In this document: positions 46,303 to 57,697 of the stretch, one piece after another | Layout of the letters: every line of letters begins with the position of its first letter | Position numbering within the stretch: position 1 is the stretch's first letter | Origin: Lotus japonicus | Taxonomy: Eukaryota; Streptophyta; Magnoliopsida; Fabales; Fabaceae | NCBI RefSeq assembly: GCF_012489685.1 | Contig: NC_080042.1 | Location: 44,010,066 to 44,074,065 of the forward strand | Direction: 5' to 3' | Length of the DNA stretch: 64,000 nt | The notes under the pieces: generated by a model | Databases searched by the model: none | What the model was told of the DNA's origin: nothing | What the model saw: only the letters and a program-made list of their open reading frames with translations | Position numbers and translations under genes: made by a program

Positions 46303-47643
46303 CACCACTATACTCAACGACAGCTCGTCCTCGAGCGTAAATAACACTCGCTTGCCCTCAAGCGCAAGAAATGCTCCCAAAACAAGTGCTCAACAGGGAA
46401 TACTTATCACAAAACCGGGGGATTTAGCAACTACAGCTGGTTCCAAAAGAAAGACACAACAATCAACTTCATGCAACTTTCGGACAAAGAAGAGTGTCGA
46501 GTCCAACATGAGAAGCATATAGATCTAAAATTCCTAGGATGAGATATATATTTAGTGCACTGAGCACACAAGCAGTTCATAGGTTCTGGATATCATTCAC
46601 TCAAGAGCAACCAAGATCAAACATGCACAAATTCAATGAGACTTCGAAGAGGTTGAAATGTTGGCTTGGTGAAGTATAAGGTGGTTGGTCCCTAAGGAAG
46701 TCTAAAGCTTCAAGCATCTTGAGTGTGGTCCTATTAGTAACCCCGGAGCTTGCAACAACACACTTTTTAAGAACAAGTCTCTTGACTCCTTTTTCAACTT
46801 TCTTTTCTTCTATTTTTTCCTTTTTGCAACTCCAACTAGATTAGGAGTCTTTTTCTTTTTCCTTTTTTTTAAAACTTGGGACAAGAGACATTTCAAACTT
46901 CATTTACTAGCTCCAACACAATGCAAGGACCAACACTCCCCAAAATCCAACCTATCATCCATCCCACTCATTTAGCTAACAAAGAAATCTTCAATAGGCT
47001 CAAAAGGGACAACTAGGGACAAATGTTCAAGCCAACAAACTCTGAGGCTCAAAAACCTACAAGTCTCAAGAATTGTACAAGTATCACAAAGCATGCAAAG
47101 AGTGAAATCAATACAGAACCAAGAAGTACATGTGAGTCAGGATCCTCCAGGGAAATTATATGGTGAAGGGTCAAAGAAAGACCCTTATGGACTCACATCA
47201 ACTCTATCCTTAAGAAACACTCGGAAGACCGAAGTCTCCTCCTCTCTTCCCCAAAGCATGCAACCACTCATCCCAAAAAAAAAAACAACACAAGTATTCA
47301 CAAAAACATTTTCAAAACTAGCAACATGTTAGAGAGCATAACTACGGGCAAAAGCAGGTGAGTATAGGGATGTAAAGACCCAAAAATGACTCTAACTTAC
47401 AATGCATGAATAAAAGAAAAATAAAAGCTACAAAAGAAAGATATGCAAAAATGCATGAGCTTAACTAAGGGAAAGAGTCGACCTCCTTTGCAAGTTACCA
47501 TGGAGGCCTTAGACACACCTCCTACTCCACAATCCATGCTCTCATTCCCTGCAAAATGCAACAAACCTACAAGCAAAATAACAAAACTTGGGTTGTCTCC
47601 CAAGCAGCCCATTGTTATAGTCTTAGGTAGACTATCCCCCTTG
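46303..47643 (-). other. Athila internal non-coding region next to the 3' LTR
   Basis: About 1.3 kb where some Athila elements carry an envelope-like ORF; here no frame of significance is seen. Immediately right of the LTR, the minus strand reads GTATAGTGGTG, a weak polypurine tract. Confidence 0.6.
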
Positions 47644-50600
47644 TCAAGGAAGTTTGAAAAACATGGTTTCCAACTTCAGCACCTCACCACCTTGGTACAC
47701 CTTCAACCTCTGTCCGTTCACGGTGAAAGTGTTCTTGGTCTCTGGGTTTTCGACCTCAACAGCACCATGAGGAAACACCCTCTTGACCACAAAGGGTCCA
47801 GACCATCTAGACTTAAGTTTCCCAGGGAAGAGTCTCAATCTAGAATTGAAGAGCAGCACCAATTGCCCTGAGACAAATTCCCTATTCAAAATTTTCCTAT
47901 CATGCCACTTCTTCGTCTTTTCCTTATAGATGCTAGCACTCTCGTAAGCTCGGAGTCGAAACTCATCAAGCTCATTCAATTGCAAGAGTCTCTTCTCGCT
48001 AGCAACTTTCCAATCAAAATTCAATTTCCTTATGGCCCAATAGGCCTTGTGTTCTAACTCCACAGGTAAGTGACACGCTTTCCCAAAAACTAAATGGAAA
48101 GGAGAGGTACCAATCGGAGTTTTAAAAGCGGTTCGGTAGGCCCATAAAGCATCGTCAAGTTTCCTTGACCAATCCTTTCTGGAAGAATCTACCACCTTTT
48201 CAAGAATACGTTTTAACTCCCGATTAGAAATCTCAACTTGCCCACTAGTTTGGGGGTGATAGGGGGTAGACACTTTGTGCTTAACACCATATTTTTCCAA
48301 GAGAGACTCGAAAGCTCTGTTGCAAAAGTGGGTACCCCCATCACTTATAATTGCCCTAGGAACACCAAACCTAGTAAAGACATTCTTTTTTAGAAAAGCA
48401 ACCACCACCTTAGAGTCATTTGTTGAGAGTGCAGCGGCTTCAACCCACTTGGAAACATAATCCACAGCCACTAGAATATACTGGCAACCAAAAGAAGGTG
48501 GGAAAGGTCCCATGAAATCGATGCCCCAAACATCAAACAACTCAATTTCCAAAATATTCTTGAGGGGCATCTCATTTCTCCTTGAGATGTTACCAGTTCG
48601 TTGACATCTATCACAACGCTCAACAAAAGCTCTACTATCCCTATGCAGTGTAGGCCAATAAAAACCACTTTGGAGAACCTTAGTAGCGGTCCTCTCCCCA
48701 CTAAAATGTCCACCATAACTTGATCCATGGCAATGCCAAAGAATTTTCTCAAAATCAACTTCTGGGATACACCTTCTAATGACTCCATCAGAACAAATTT
48801 TGAAAAGGAAAGGGTCATCCCAGAGGTAAGATTTTGCATCATGCAGAAATTTTTTCTTTTGCTGCCATGTCAAGTCATGGGGAATAAGTCCAACAACACG
48901 GAAATTAGCAAAGTGTACATACCAGGGTAGGGGTTCCTCGGTGGAAACAGCTAGGAGTTTCTCATCCGGGAACTCCTCTTGAATAGGTATTGGGCTGCAC
49001 ACCCCACCTTCCAATCTTGACAAATGGTCTGCCACGCCATTGTGCTTGCCTCTCCGATCAATGATCTCAAGGTCAAACTCTTGAAGGAGTAAGACCCATC
49101 GAATCAACCTTGGCTTAGAGTCCTGTTTAGCAAACAAATGCCTCAAAGCAGCATGGTCAGTATGAACAATTACTTTAAAACCCAAGATGTAAGGCCTAAA
49201 CTTTTCACAAGCAAAGACTACACCCAACAACTCTTTTTCAGTTGTAGTGTAGTTCCTTTGGGCCTCATTTAACACTCTACTTGCATAGTATATGACATAC
49301 AACACTCTTTCTTTCTTTTGACACAAGACAGCCCCTAAAGCTAGATCACTAGCATCATACATGATTTCAAATGGTAGAGACCAATCCGGAGCAACAGTTA
49401 CCGGGGCTGTCACCAAACTCTCTTTAATAGACTCAAAAGCTTTCAAACAATTCTCATCAAAAGTAAAAGGTGCTTCCTTCTCAAGCAAGTTGGTCATAGG
49501 CTTAGCTAATTTGGAAAAGTCTTTAATAAACCTCCTATAAAATCCAGCATGCCCGAGGAAACTCCTAATACCCTTGATGTTACTCGGGGGAGGGAGCTTT
49601 TCAATGACTTCAATCTTAGCTCTATCAACCTCAATCCCCTTTTCGGACACCTTGTGTCCAAGAACTATGCCATCCCTAACCATGAAATGGCATTTCTCCC
49701 AATTCATGACCAAGTTGGTCTCTTGACATCTTTTCAGAACCAAGGCTAAATTCCCTAGACAAGCATCAAAATTTGGACCAAAAACAGAGAAGTCGTCCAT
49801 AAAAATTTCGATGCAAGTCTCTATCAGGTCAGAGAAAATAGCAAACATACACCTTTGGAAAGTAGCTGGGGCATTGCAAAGCCCAAATGGCATTCTCTTA
49901 TAAGCAAACACGCCGTAAGGGCAAGTGAATGCCGTCTTCTCTTGGTCTTCCGGTGCAACACAAATTTGGTTGTACCCGGAGTAGCCATCAAGAAAACAGT
50001 AATATTGATGCCCAGCCAACTTATCCAGCATTTGATCTATGAAAGGCAAAGGAAAGTGATCCTTTCTAGTTACCGAATTCAGCCTTCGGTAGTCAATACA
50101 AACCCTCCACTTCGTCACTTGACGAGTGGGAATCAGCTCATTGTTCTCATTGGCAACCACAGTGATGCCTCCTTTCTTGGGAACCACCTGAACGGGACTT
50201 ACCCATTCACTATCCGAAATTGGATAAATCACACCTGCATCAAGCAATTTGATTATCTCTTTCCTCACCACATCCTTCATGGAAGGGTTAAGTCTTCTTT
50301 GAGGTTGGACTATAGGTTTGTAATTTTCTTCCAACAAAATTTTATGCATGCATATCGCAGGGCTAATGCCTTTGATATCATCAATAGTCCAACCCAAAGC
50401 TGACTTGTGATCCCTCAAAACTCTGAGGAGTTTCTCCTCTTCCAAGGAAGTGAGAGCACTATTCAAAATAACAGGTTTATTCTCACCTTCCTCAAGATAA
50501 GCATACTTGAGAGAGGAAGGGAGTGGCTTGAGCTCACTCTTCCCCTCAATTGGAATCTCCTCATCCCTACTTAACTCTTCTTTCCAAATGCTTTTAGTGG

Positions 50601-52899
50601 CAAGAGATGAGACAGATTCTAATTGAGATAGAGTAGCATTAACCTCATGGTACAAAGAATCAAGTTCTCTCTCAAGATTTTGGTCCTCTATCTCTAACCC
50701 CTCCATGATTGTTGTTTCCAAGGGGTCCTTAATAGATATCCTAACAAACTCTTCACACACGAGCTCATCCACTACTTCACATCGGAAAACTTCCTCATCC
50801 GCTCGGTGTTTCAAAGAGTCAAAAATATTGAAGAGGACCTCATCTTCACCCACTTTCAAAGTTAGAGTTCCCTTAGCCACTTTAATCTCAGCCTCACCAG
50901 TGGCTAAGAATGGTCTCCCCAATATGAGAGGAACTTTAGAGTCCTCTTCCATGTCTAAAATGACAAAATCCACTGGGAAGACAAACTTATCCACCTTAAC
51001 CACAACATCTTCAATGATCCCGTAGGGGGTTTTTAAGGACCTATCCGCCATTTGCAAAGAAATCATAGTCGGGGTAACCTCACCAAAGTTCAACCTTTTA
51101 AACATACTAAGCAGCATCAAGTTGATACTCGCTCCTAAGTCACACAAGGCTTCTACCATAGTTAACCCCTCTATCTCCACCGGAATAGTAAAGCTCCCGG
51201 GATCTCTCCTCTTTTTAGGCATCTTCCTTTGCAAAATGGCACTACACTCTTCGGTCATCAAGATAGTTTCATCGACCTCACTCAACTTCCTTCTCTTACT
51301 GAGGATATCTTTCATGAACTTAGCATAGATTGGCATTTGCTCCAAGGCTTCGGAGAAAGGAATGTTAATGTGAAGCTTCTTAAAAACCTCTAAGAACTTA
51401 GAAAATTGTTTATCCAAATTTTTCTTCACCAAAGCCTTGGGAAATGGAATCTTGCGGAGTTTAGGAGTATGGGTATTAACAACTCTAGTCCTAGTAGGCT
51501 CTCTAGCTCTTTCCTCCATAACACCCTCATCTCTTTCTACCTCAGCTTCCTCACTTTTCTCTCCCTCAACTTTCTCCTCTGGCCCATGTAACACTCTTCC
51601 ACTCCTAGTAGAAACCACAACAGTATTTCCTTGCTCAGTCAAAGTTAAAGTTTCGGAAGAAAACTTACCTTGGTGATTCTCGGACATTTGCTTTGCTAGC
51701 TGTCCCAATTGACTCTCCAAGCTCTTGATAGCCATATCATGGCTCTTGTAATTGCTCGATGTATGATCAATGAATCTCTCAATCAGCTCCTCAAGACTCT
51801 TCTTGCCAACCGTCTTTACAACAATTTGCGGCTGGACAAGAAGCCCTTGTTCTGAGGTTGGAGCTTTTCCTCCTTGAGTCAATGTTCTAACCTTGCCACC
51901 ATCATCATTGACAGTACACTGGTCACTATCATGAGATTCACCACAAAATTTGCACTCCAAACTAGTTACTCTCGCTCCAATGGACTTGGCATCCTGAATA
52001 TGTTTCCGCATTTCCGCTACTTCCTCGGAGAGTTGCTTGTTGGAGGCTATGAGCTTATCATAAGATTCCACTTCAAAAGAACTTCTTCGGATTTGGCGTT
52101 CATTCTCGGAGTTCATGGCTCTCATCCCCATTTTCTCTATCAAATCATACCCCGCTTGTGGGGGAAGAGCATCGAACTCCCCACTTGAAGCCGCATCCAA
52201 GCCAAACCGTGATGAGTATAGTAACCCATCATAGAACTTCGCCACACATTCAGCTTGGGTGAGATTGTGTTGAGGACATTTCCTCAAAAGCTTCTTAAAG
52301 TGCTCCCAAGCCTCATAAAGATTTTCATCTGAGGATTGTGTGAACGTCATGATGTCATTTTTCAATTTCCTCAAGAGGGACCTTGGGAAGAACCTTGTTG
52401 TAAATTTTTCTGCAAGGTCTTCCCAAGTAGTGAGACTCCCTTGAGGTTGTGAATTCAGCCAATCCTCTGCTGCGTCCTTCAAAGAGAAGGGAAATAGGCT
52501 CAACCGGATTGCTTCTGCAGAAACATTCACCACCCGATAAGTGTTGCAATTCCGGATGAACTTCTCCATATGAGCATGAGGATCTTCCGTGGAACCTCCA
52601 CCATATTGGCTTTGGCTCACCATGTTGATGAATGCAGGTCTTAATTCAAAGTTCCCCACTCCTTCGGGAATGACAATACTTCCGGGATAGTCAAAGCTCA
52701 TGGACCCCGAAGTTAGTTCCCGAAGAGTTCGGTTGGCATTCTCAGCTTCTTGTTCACGCAAGCGGAGGGTGATACCCTCTTGGATCCTTGCCTCAATGTG
52801 GGCTCGCATCTCCTCCTCTGTCATGCGGCCACCCATGGTGGTGCCTCTCTTGAAAGCAACCTGCGTATGACACTCACAGAGAAAGATTAGTAGCACCAA
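47644..52899 (-). CDS. Athila gag-pol polyprotein, intact (1751 residues)
   Basis: One uninterrupted frame. The furthest ATG is 52899; [13 protein letters not shown] at residue 22 (52836) is an equally likely start. Gag occupies roughly residues 22-450 ([20 protein letters not shown]), with a short Cys/His motif [13 protein letters not shown] near 315. The protease has [12 protein letters not shown] near 583, so D-L-G replaces the canonical D-T/S-G, as is usual in Athila. Reverse transcriptase has FMDDFSVFG at ~1034, and RNase H begins at [11 protein letters not shown]. Integrase has an HHCC finger ([10 protein letters not shown] ... CDRCQRTG, ~1386-1430) and the D,D,E core (VWGIDFMGP ~1460, SDGGTHF ~1521, SGQVEISN ~1554), and ends in a conserved C-terminal region ([17 protein letters not shown]). 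Would supply every enzyme needed for retrotransposition. With ~0.5% LTR divergence and no stop, this copy may still be competent. Confidence 0.95.
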   Translation of the reverse strand: MVLLIFLCECHTQVAFKRGTTMGGRMTEEEMRAHIEARIQEGITLRLREQEAENANRTLRELTSGSMSFDYPGSIVIPEGVGNFELRPAFINMVSQSQYGGGSTEDPHAHMEKFIRNCNTYRVVNVSAEAIRLSLFPFSLKDAAEDWLNSQPQGSLTTWEDLAEKFTTRFFPRSLLRKLKNDIMTFTQSSDENLYEAWEHFKKLLRKCPQHNLTQAECVAKFYDGLLYSSRFGLDAASSGEFDALPPQAGYDLIEKMGMRAMNSENERQIRRSSFEVESYDKLIASNKQLSEEVAEMRKHIQDAKSIGARVTSLECKFCGESHDSDQCTVNDDGGKVRTLTQGGKAPTSEQGLLVQPQIVVKTVGKKSLEELIERFIDHTSSNYKSHDMAIKSLESQLGQLAKQMSENHQGKFSSETLTLTEQGNTVVVSTRSGRVLHGPEEKVEGEKSEEAEVERDEGVMEERAREPTRTRVVNTHTPKLRKIPFPKALVKKNLDKQFSKFLEVFKKLHINIPFSEALEQMPIYAKFMKDILSKRRKLSEVDETILMTEECSAILQRKMPKKRRDPGSFTIPVEIEGLTMVEALCDLGASINLMLLSMFKRLNFGEVTPTMISLQMADRSLKTPYGIIEDVVVKVDKFVFPVDFVILDMEEDSKVPLILGRPFLATGEAEIKVAKGTLTLKVGEDEVLFNIFDSLKHRADEEVFRCEVVDELVCEEFVRISIKDPLETTIMEGLEIEDQNLERELDSLYHEVNATLSQLESVSSLATKSIWKEELSRDEEIPIEGKSELKPLPSSLKYAYLEEGENKPVILNSALTSLEEEKLLRVLRDHKSALGWTIDDIKGISPAICMHKILLEENYKPIVQPQRRLNPSMKDVVRKEIIKLLDAGVIYPISDSEWVSPVQVVPKKGGITVVANENNELIPTRQVTKWRVCIDYRRLNSVTRKDHFPLPFIDQMLDKLAGHQYYCFLDGYSGYNQICVAPEDQEKTAFTCPYGVFAYKRMPFGLCNAPATFQRCMFAIFSDLIETCIEIFMDDFSVFGPNFDACLGNLALVLKRCQETNLVMNWEKCHFMVRDGIVLGHKVSEKGIEVDRAKIEVIEKLPPPSNIKGIRSFLGHAGFYRRFIKDFSKLAKPMTNLLEKEAPFTFDENCLKAFESIKESLVTAPVTVAPDWSLPFEIMYDASDLALGAVLCQKKERVLYVIYYASRVLNEAQRNYTTTEKELLGVVFACEKFRPYILGFKVIVHTDHAALRHLFAKQDSKPRLIRWVLLLQEFDLEIIDRRGKHNGVADHLSRLEGGVCSPIPIQEEFPDEKLLAVSTEEPLPWYVHFANFRVVGLIPHDLTWQQKKKFLHDAKSYLWDDPFLFKICSDGVIRRCIPEVDFEKILWHCHGSSYGGHFSGERTATKVLQSGFYWPTLHRDSRAFVERCDRCQRTGNISRRNEMPLKNILEIELFDVWGIDFMGPFPPSFGCQYILVAVDYVSKWVEAAALSTNDSKVVVAFLKKNVFTRFGVPRAIISDGGTHFCNRAFESLLEKYGVKHKVSTPYHPQTSGQVEISNRELKRILEKVVDSSRKDWSRKLDDALWAYRTAFKTPIGTSPFHLVFGKACHLPVELEHKAYWAIRKLNFDWKVASEKRLLQLNELDEFRLRAYESASIYKEKTKKWHDRKILNREFVSGQLVLLFNSRLRLFPGKLKSRWSGPFVVKRVFPHGAVEVENPETKNTFTVNGQRLKVYQGGEVLKLETMFFKLP

Positions 52900-52949
52900 T
52901 TCTAGACAAGTTAAAACTTAAAACTTAAACCAAAAATCGCAAAACAATT

Positions 52950-52970
52950 CCCCGGAAACGGCGCCAAAAA
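52950..52970 (-). promoter_or_regulatory. primer binding site of the Athila element
   Basis: The minus strand reads TTTTTGGCGCCGTTTCCGGG directly after the 5' LTR; complementary to the tRNA-Asp 3' end (TGGCGCCGTT.CCGG) with one mismatch. Confidence 0.8.
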
Positions 52971-52972
52971 CT

Positions 52973-54299
52973 TGTTGGTCAATTCGCAAGTGTACGAATA
53001 CCTCCGGGTTTTAAATTATCGAACCACAGGGAATTAGATTGCAAATTCAGTTTAAGATTCAAGTTCAAAGTTGAAAAGCAAGTAAAATTCAGTTTTATAA
53101 GCTGGTTGTTTCTTGAGTTTGTAAAAGACAAGTAATCACGTAATAAGGCGATTTAAAAAAACAGAGATGAAATTGCCTTGGGTTCTTGTTCAACTAATTC
53201 AGTTTTAGCAAACCTTTCTATTCAATCAATCCGGAGTCTCTCCTTGATGTTCTAGCCTAGATAGTCATCTATCGATGCCTCGTAAAGAAAACCCTTCCTA
53301 ACCAATAGATAGGTTCAATTCCTTGATAACCTAAACAATTGCTAGGAGCACTAAGCATACAAATCAGGCCAACAAACCCCAACCCTTCCTCTATCCCTAG
53401 CAGCAAGTATAGAAGGAGTAATCTCACCACAAGTCCCAATTCTATAACAAACTATCGTTATGTTTATAGAAAAGTAAGAAGCTAGCATGCATTCAAGCTT
53501 GAAAGATAAAGCATAGAAGTGAGATTCAAGGGTTTACTCAGAACATCATGAATAGAAATGGATTGAAAGCTAAAACATCCAAAGTCTTACAAAGAACCCA
53601 AAGCAAAAGGGTTTTAGCCAAACATGGCTATGGAATCCATGCTAGAAAGTAAAGATAAAACCTGGATCATAAGGCCTAGGGAAAGCTCCCAAAGCTTCAG
53701 AACTCAAGCTCCCTCTTCTAACTTATGTAAAAAGTTGATAAAAATGACAAAAGGTACAAAAGAAATGGCAAAAAGCCTATTTAAAGGCTAACAGGTCGAG
53801 TCTGGGCGCTCAGGCGCCAATTCAGAGTGCCTGAGCGCCAATTGCACTTAAAAAACATGCTCTCTGGACCAATTGGCGCCTAGGCGCCCATCCCCCAGCG
53901 CCTAGGCGCTTGAGCTCGCTTGAAAAGGGCTTTTTGGCTTCTGAAACTCCTCTTTTCAATCCTCATTAAGTTTTCCATCAATTCCATGCTTATTGGCCTT
54001 CTTCCTTCTTCAGTTCCTGATCTGAAACTTAACCAACAAGCCAAGGAAAATTCTAGAAGCTCAAAGAGCTTATTAGCACATGAGATCCTTCAATTAACAC
54101 ACAAAACCATGCAAGTCCTAAAATTTACCTAAAATGCAAGAAAACTCCCTATAAAACTACTGAATTACCAAAACAAAATAAAGACTAAAGAAAAGATAAA
54201 AATGCATGAGAATGCATGAAACACTACATGAGACTCAATAAAAAGACTCAAAACTAACAAAGAAATGACCCTAAAAACACTACTAAAATAGGGTCATCA
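52973..54299 (-). repeat. 5' LTR of the Athila element
   Basis: TGTTGGTCAATTCGC ... GGGTCATCA, 1327 bases; followed by the target duplicate GGTTT. Confidence 0.95.
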
Positions 54300-56760
54300 G
54301 GTTTCATTCAACATCTTCTTCCAATTTGACTCACATTTCGATTTTGCAAGATGTCCACTCCAATGGTTCCCTAAAAACTGGTATCTATTCATTTTACTAT
54401 GATTTAAATGATTAATGATTGACAATGAATGTTATAGTTTGAAATGATTTTATGTTCAATATGTGCAGCTGAAGACATTATTATAACCCAGCAGAGTGCA
54501 GCTGCAAGGTTAAGGAGATTACAACATGTCAAAATCAAAAGAAGCTGCTTGGTCATGGACAAAGAAAATTTTCCACAACGTGATTCCAACACAGGTATGT
54601 CGTCCCGAATTGCTAATGATTAATTTATTTTCTTCATAGTTAATAACATGTGTAAATGTTGTTAAGTAGGAACACGTTATTCCCCCAGACTGAAGGTCAA
54701 GAAAAGAAATATTGGTAAAAGACCGAATATAGCACAGCCTAGAGAAAGTTCCTCAAAGAGTTCTGTTGTTAAGACTAAGCCTGGGGAAGGTGTATCTCTG
54801 TGTCGGCAACTGGTTTCTGAGTTCAATGCAGCTGCTAATTCTCCACTTAATGTTCCAAACATATACGACGATGCTGAGTTAATAGGTAATTGTTTAGTTT
54901 TTGTTATCTGATAGAGGTTCCATGCGTAACTTCAACCGGGCTGTAATGTAACGTTTCATTTGTGTGTTTACAGACGAGGTAGACCTTGGAGATGCATCTT
55001 TTCTGTGCAGAATTTGCCATGCTCAGATGTGGTATGAAGAACGAATAGACAAAAGTAAGCAGTCTAATAATCCCGAATTCTCTCGGTATTGTGGTCTTAC
55101 CATTTATATCTAAGCCGCCACTGTTGTTGTATAATTTTCTTCATGGTATAGATTCCTGATCAAAACACTTTAAGGATAATATTAGAGCATTTAATAGTAT
55201 GTTCGCCTTTACTTCAATTGGTGGGAAGGTTGAATCCTCTTTGAACAATGGTGGAGGCCCCCCTCAATTTGTGTTGAGTGGCCAAAATTATCACAGAATT
55301 GGTACTCTATTACCTCAAGCCGGTCAATCACCGAAATTTGCTCAACTTTATATCTATGACACACAGAATGAAAATTCCAATAGAATGAAGCCGTTTAAGT
55401 AAGTTTTTTTATTCTATATAGTAATTTATCTTTTTTATCATTTTTACATGTAATATGTTGGCATGAAATTTAACAAGTGTTTTGGCCCATGTGCAGTTCA
55501 ATGAACACAGCGGAAAATTTGGATATATCATTAGTTGAGGATCTAAAGCAAATGATTGACGAGAACAATGTTTTTGCAAAATCATTTCGCAAAGTGCGAG
55601 ATTATATCAATGAGAAAGAATCTTTGTCATTTTCTTTGAGACTTTTTCGGAAGCGAGGTAAGAACCCCCGAACATATAACCTTCCTACGTTTGACGAGAT
55701 TGCAGCACTTATTGTAGGAGATTTTGATACAGTTGAAGTTGGTCGTGATATTATTGTAAAAAAAGATGGTGTCCTTTCTAGGATTCACGAAACTCATACT
55801 TCGTTTATTCCTTTACAATATCCTTTGATATTTCCTTATGGCGAAGATGGTTGGCAAGAAGATATTCCTTATCTGGTATTTCTGCTACTACTAGCTCTCG
55901 ATTGAAACCTCGCGTCACATTGAGAGAATTCATAACATTCATAATTCAAGAAAGGAATAATGAGTATGGGAATGTGGTTTTATGCATAAGGCTTTTTCAA
56001 CAATTTGTGGTTGATTGCTTTACCATGATTGAATCACAAAGGCTTTCATTTATTAGAAATAATCAAAAACTGATTCGAGCAGATTTGTGCTCCCAGCATC
56101 CTTTATTGGTGGAAAACGCTATATGTTTGATTGTTGTCAGGATGCAATGGCTATATGCAAGCGTTATGGTTATCCTGACCTTTTCATTACTGTCACCTGC
56201 AATTCTGCATGGAAAGAAATTGATAGATTTGTGCGACCATGAAATGTTCGTGCTGACGAACGCCCTAATGTTTGTTGTCGAGTGTTTAGAAATCAAACTT
56301 GACCATTTAATAGCAACCTTGAAGAGTGGCATCATCTTCAGACCTCTGGATGCAGGTATGTTCCATTTATTTACTATTTTCAAATTATAACTTATTGTAT
56401 ATATAGTTATTTGTATGTTTTTTTTCAGGCATGTATACAATTGAATTCCAAAAAAGAGGATTACCCTATGCTCATATTTTGTTATGGCTTTCTAAAGAGA
56501 ACAAATTAGTAACAACGTCTGACATTTATAAATGCATTTCTGCTGAGATTCCTAACACAATATTATATCCTAAATTAAACAAAGTTGTGTCAACTTACAT
56601 GTTGCATGGGCCTTGTGGTTCGGGACATTACAAATCTCTTTGCATGACTGATGGAAAGTGCAGTAAATTTTTTCCGAAAAAATTCCAAGAAAGCACTATA
56701 ATTGATGATGATGGTTGTTCTATCCTAAGAACATTGAATGGGGGTAGAGTACCCAAAGTG
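54300..56760 (+). pseudogene. Helitron Rep/helicase gene remnant
   Basis: Exon-like segments 54300-54368, 54469-54594, 54670-54885 and 54974-~55110 join with GT-AG sites. They reach the Helitron N-terminal zinc motif (DLGDASFLCRICHAQMWYEE). Further blocks follow: MFAFTSIGGKVESSL...GPPQFVLSGQNYHRIGTL (55199-55400) and Helitron_like_N (FDEIAALIVGDFDTVEVGRD, YPLIFPYGEDGWQEDI, 55497-55890). After a frameshift at about 55870 come RLFQQFVVDCFTMIESQRL, then QDAMAICKRYGYPDLFIT in yet another frame. Last is the Rep catalytic region EFQKRGLPYAHILLW at 56440-56485. The usual Rep motif is HUH (LPHAHIL); here the first His is Tyr. The second Tat element cuts the gene at ~56760, before the helicase domain. 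Non-functional. Confidence 0.8.
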
Positions 56761-57210
56761 TGAGGAAATTGATAAGAGTGTTTTAGAGAGAGAATTTCTA
56801 AGCGCTAGAGAGAGAGAATAACTGAATTTCAATCCGAATATTTCTCAAATGAGCCAAGAGTCCTTTACAATTGGTAACCGTCCCCTATTTATAGGTGTGG
56901 CGTTGGGCTTGACGCCTCTATTGTACCTTAATGGGCCAGTTGGGCTTTGGGGAGAGAGGCCCAAACCCCTGGCGCGCTCCCTGCCTAAGGCCGATGCCCC
57001 TGGGCGAGGCACCCTGGGGTCTCGCCCAATCCACAAGACACCAAGCTCGAAGCATGAGAGCTAACTGTGTCTTTAAGCAAAAAGACTTAAGGCGAAAGCC
57101 ACAAGAGACTAATCAATGCTAAAACCTAGGGCGTTTAACAAAATGAGCAACAGTAGCCAACATGACCTGGTGAGTAAAGCTTTTAAAATCTATATTTTAG
57201 ACTTTTTGCT
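56761..57210 (-). repeat. probable 3' LTR of the second Tat element (right edge approximate)
   Basis: Starts TGAGGAAATTG right at the break in the Helitron frame. The minus strand shows CCTATAAATAGGGGACGG (about 56881-56898), an LTR-type TATA box. A pyrimidine block TTCCCCCTTTCCC at about 57213-57225 (purine on the element strand) may be the polypurine tract. The exact right boundary is not visible without the partner LTR. Confidence 0.4.
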
Positions 57211-57697
57211 GCGTTCCCCCTTTCCCGGGCAAGCAGAGTCCACAAGCAGTCTTGTGTCAATGGCATTTGGTCCGCTCACCCCATCACTGCTACGCACGTG
57301 CTTTGAATCGTGACACTTTTGACATGCGTCGAGCCTTGGCCACGCGTCGCGCCTTGAAGTAGCGCTAAGGTCAGCAAATCCATCGAATCCCCACTGCTAT
57401 CTCTGAGACATCCCTTCAAATCGTGGTAAAGCCTGACAATTTGAATTCAAACCAATCAACCTCAACTGTTGTAACTTTTCATTTAATGCACTGCCCTCGT
57501 TTCCCGAAAATCGCTCCACACTTCCTCGAGTAATCATTCCACCTTTGTCATGATGAGGCACGATTCCCCAACCGTTTCTTATATCAATTTTTAAATTCCT
57601 CTTTCTTCTCTCATTCACCGCTTCTGGAACTCTAACAGTTTGTTGACAACTTTGCATCCTCTACCCTTTCGTCCTTAACCTTCTTTGTTAGCGAAAA
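57211..57697. other. internal spacer of the second Tat element
   Basis: No coding seen; upstream region of the antisense gene. Two related GCGTCGAGCCTTG / GCGTCGCGCCTTG motifs near 57325-57353. Confidence 0.4.

Larger units (their letters stand above)
41428..54299 (-). mobile_element. Athila-type Ty3/gypsy retrotransposon, complete and very young
   Basis: LTRs at 41428-46302 (1326 bases once a 3549-base insertion with its duplicate is removed) and 52973-54299 (1327 bases), both TG...CA. Target duplicate GGTTT occurs at 41423-41427 and 54300-54304. By eye the LTRs differ by about seven substitutions and two small indels (~0.5%). The polyprotein is on the minus strand, so the right LTR is the 5' one. 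The primer site is tRNA-Asp type, and the protease and integrase resemble the Athila lineage (soybean Diaspora-like). No envelope-like gene between pol and the 3' LTR. Confidence 0.93.

Noticed and set aside
46303..47643. Envelope-like gene of the Athila element
   Set aside because: No sizeable frame, signal peptide or membrane segment is present on the element strand; only short frames.
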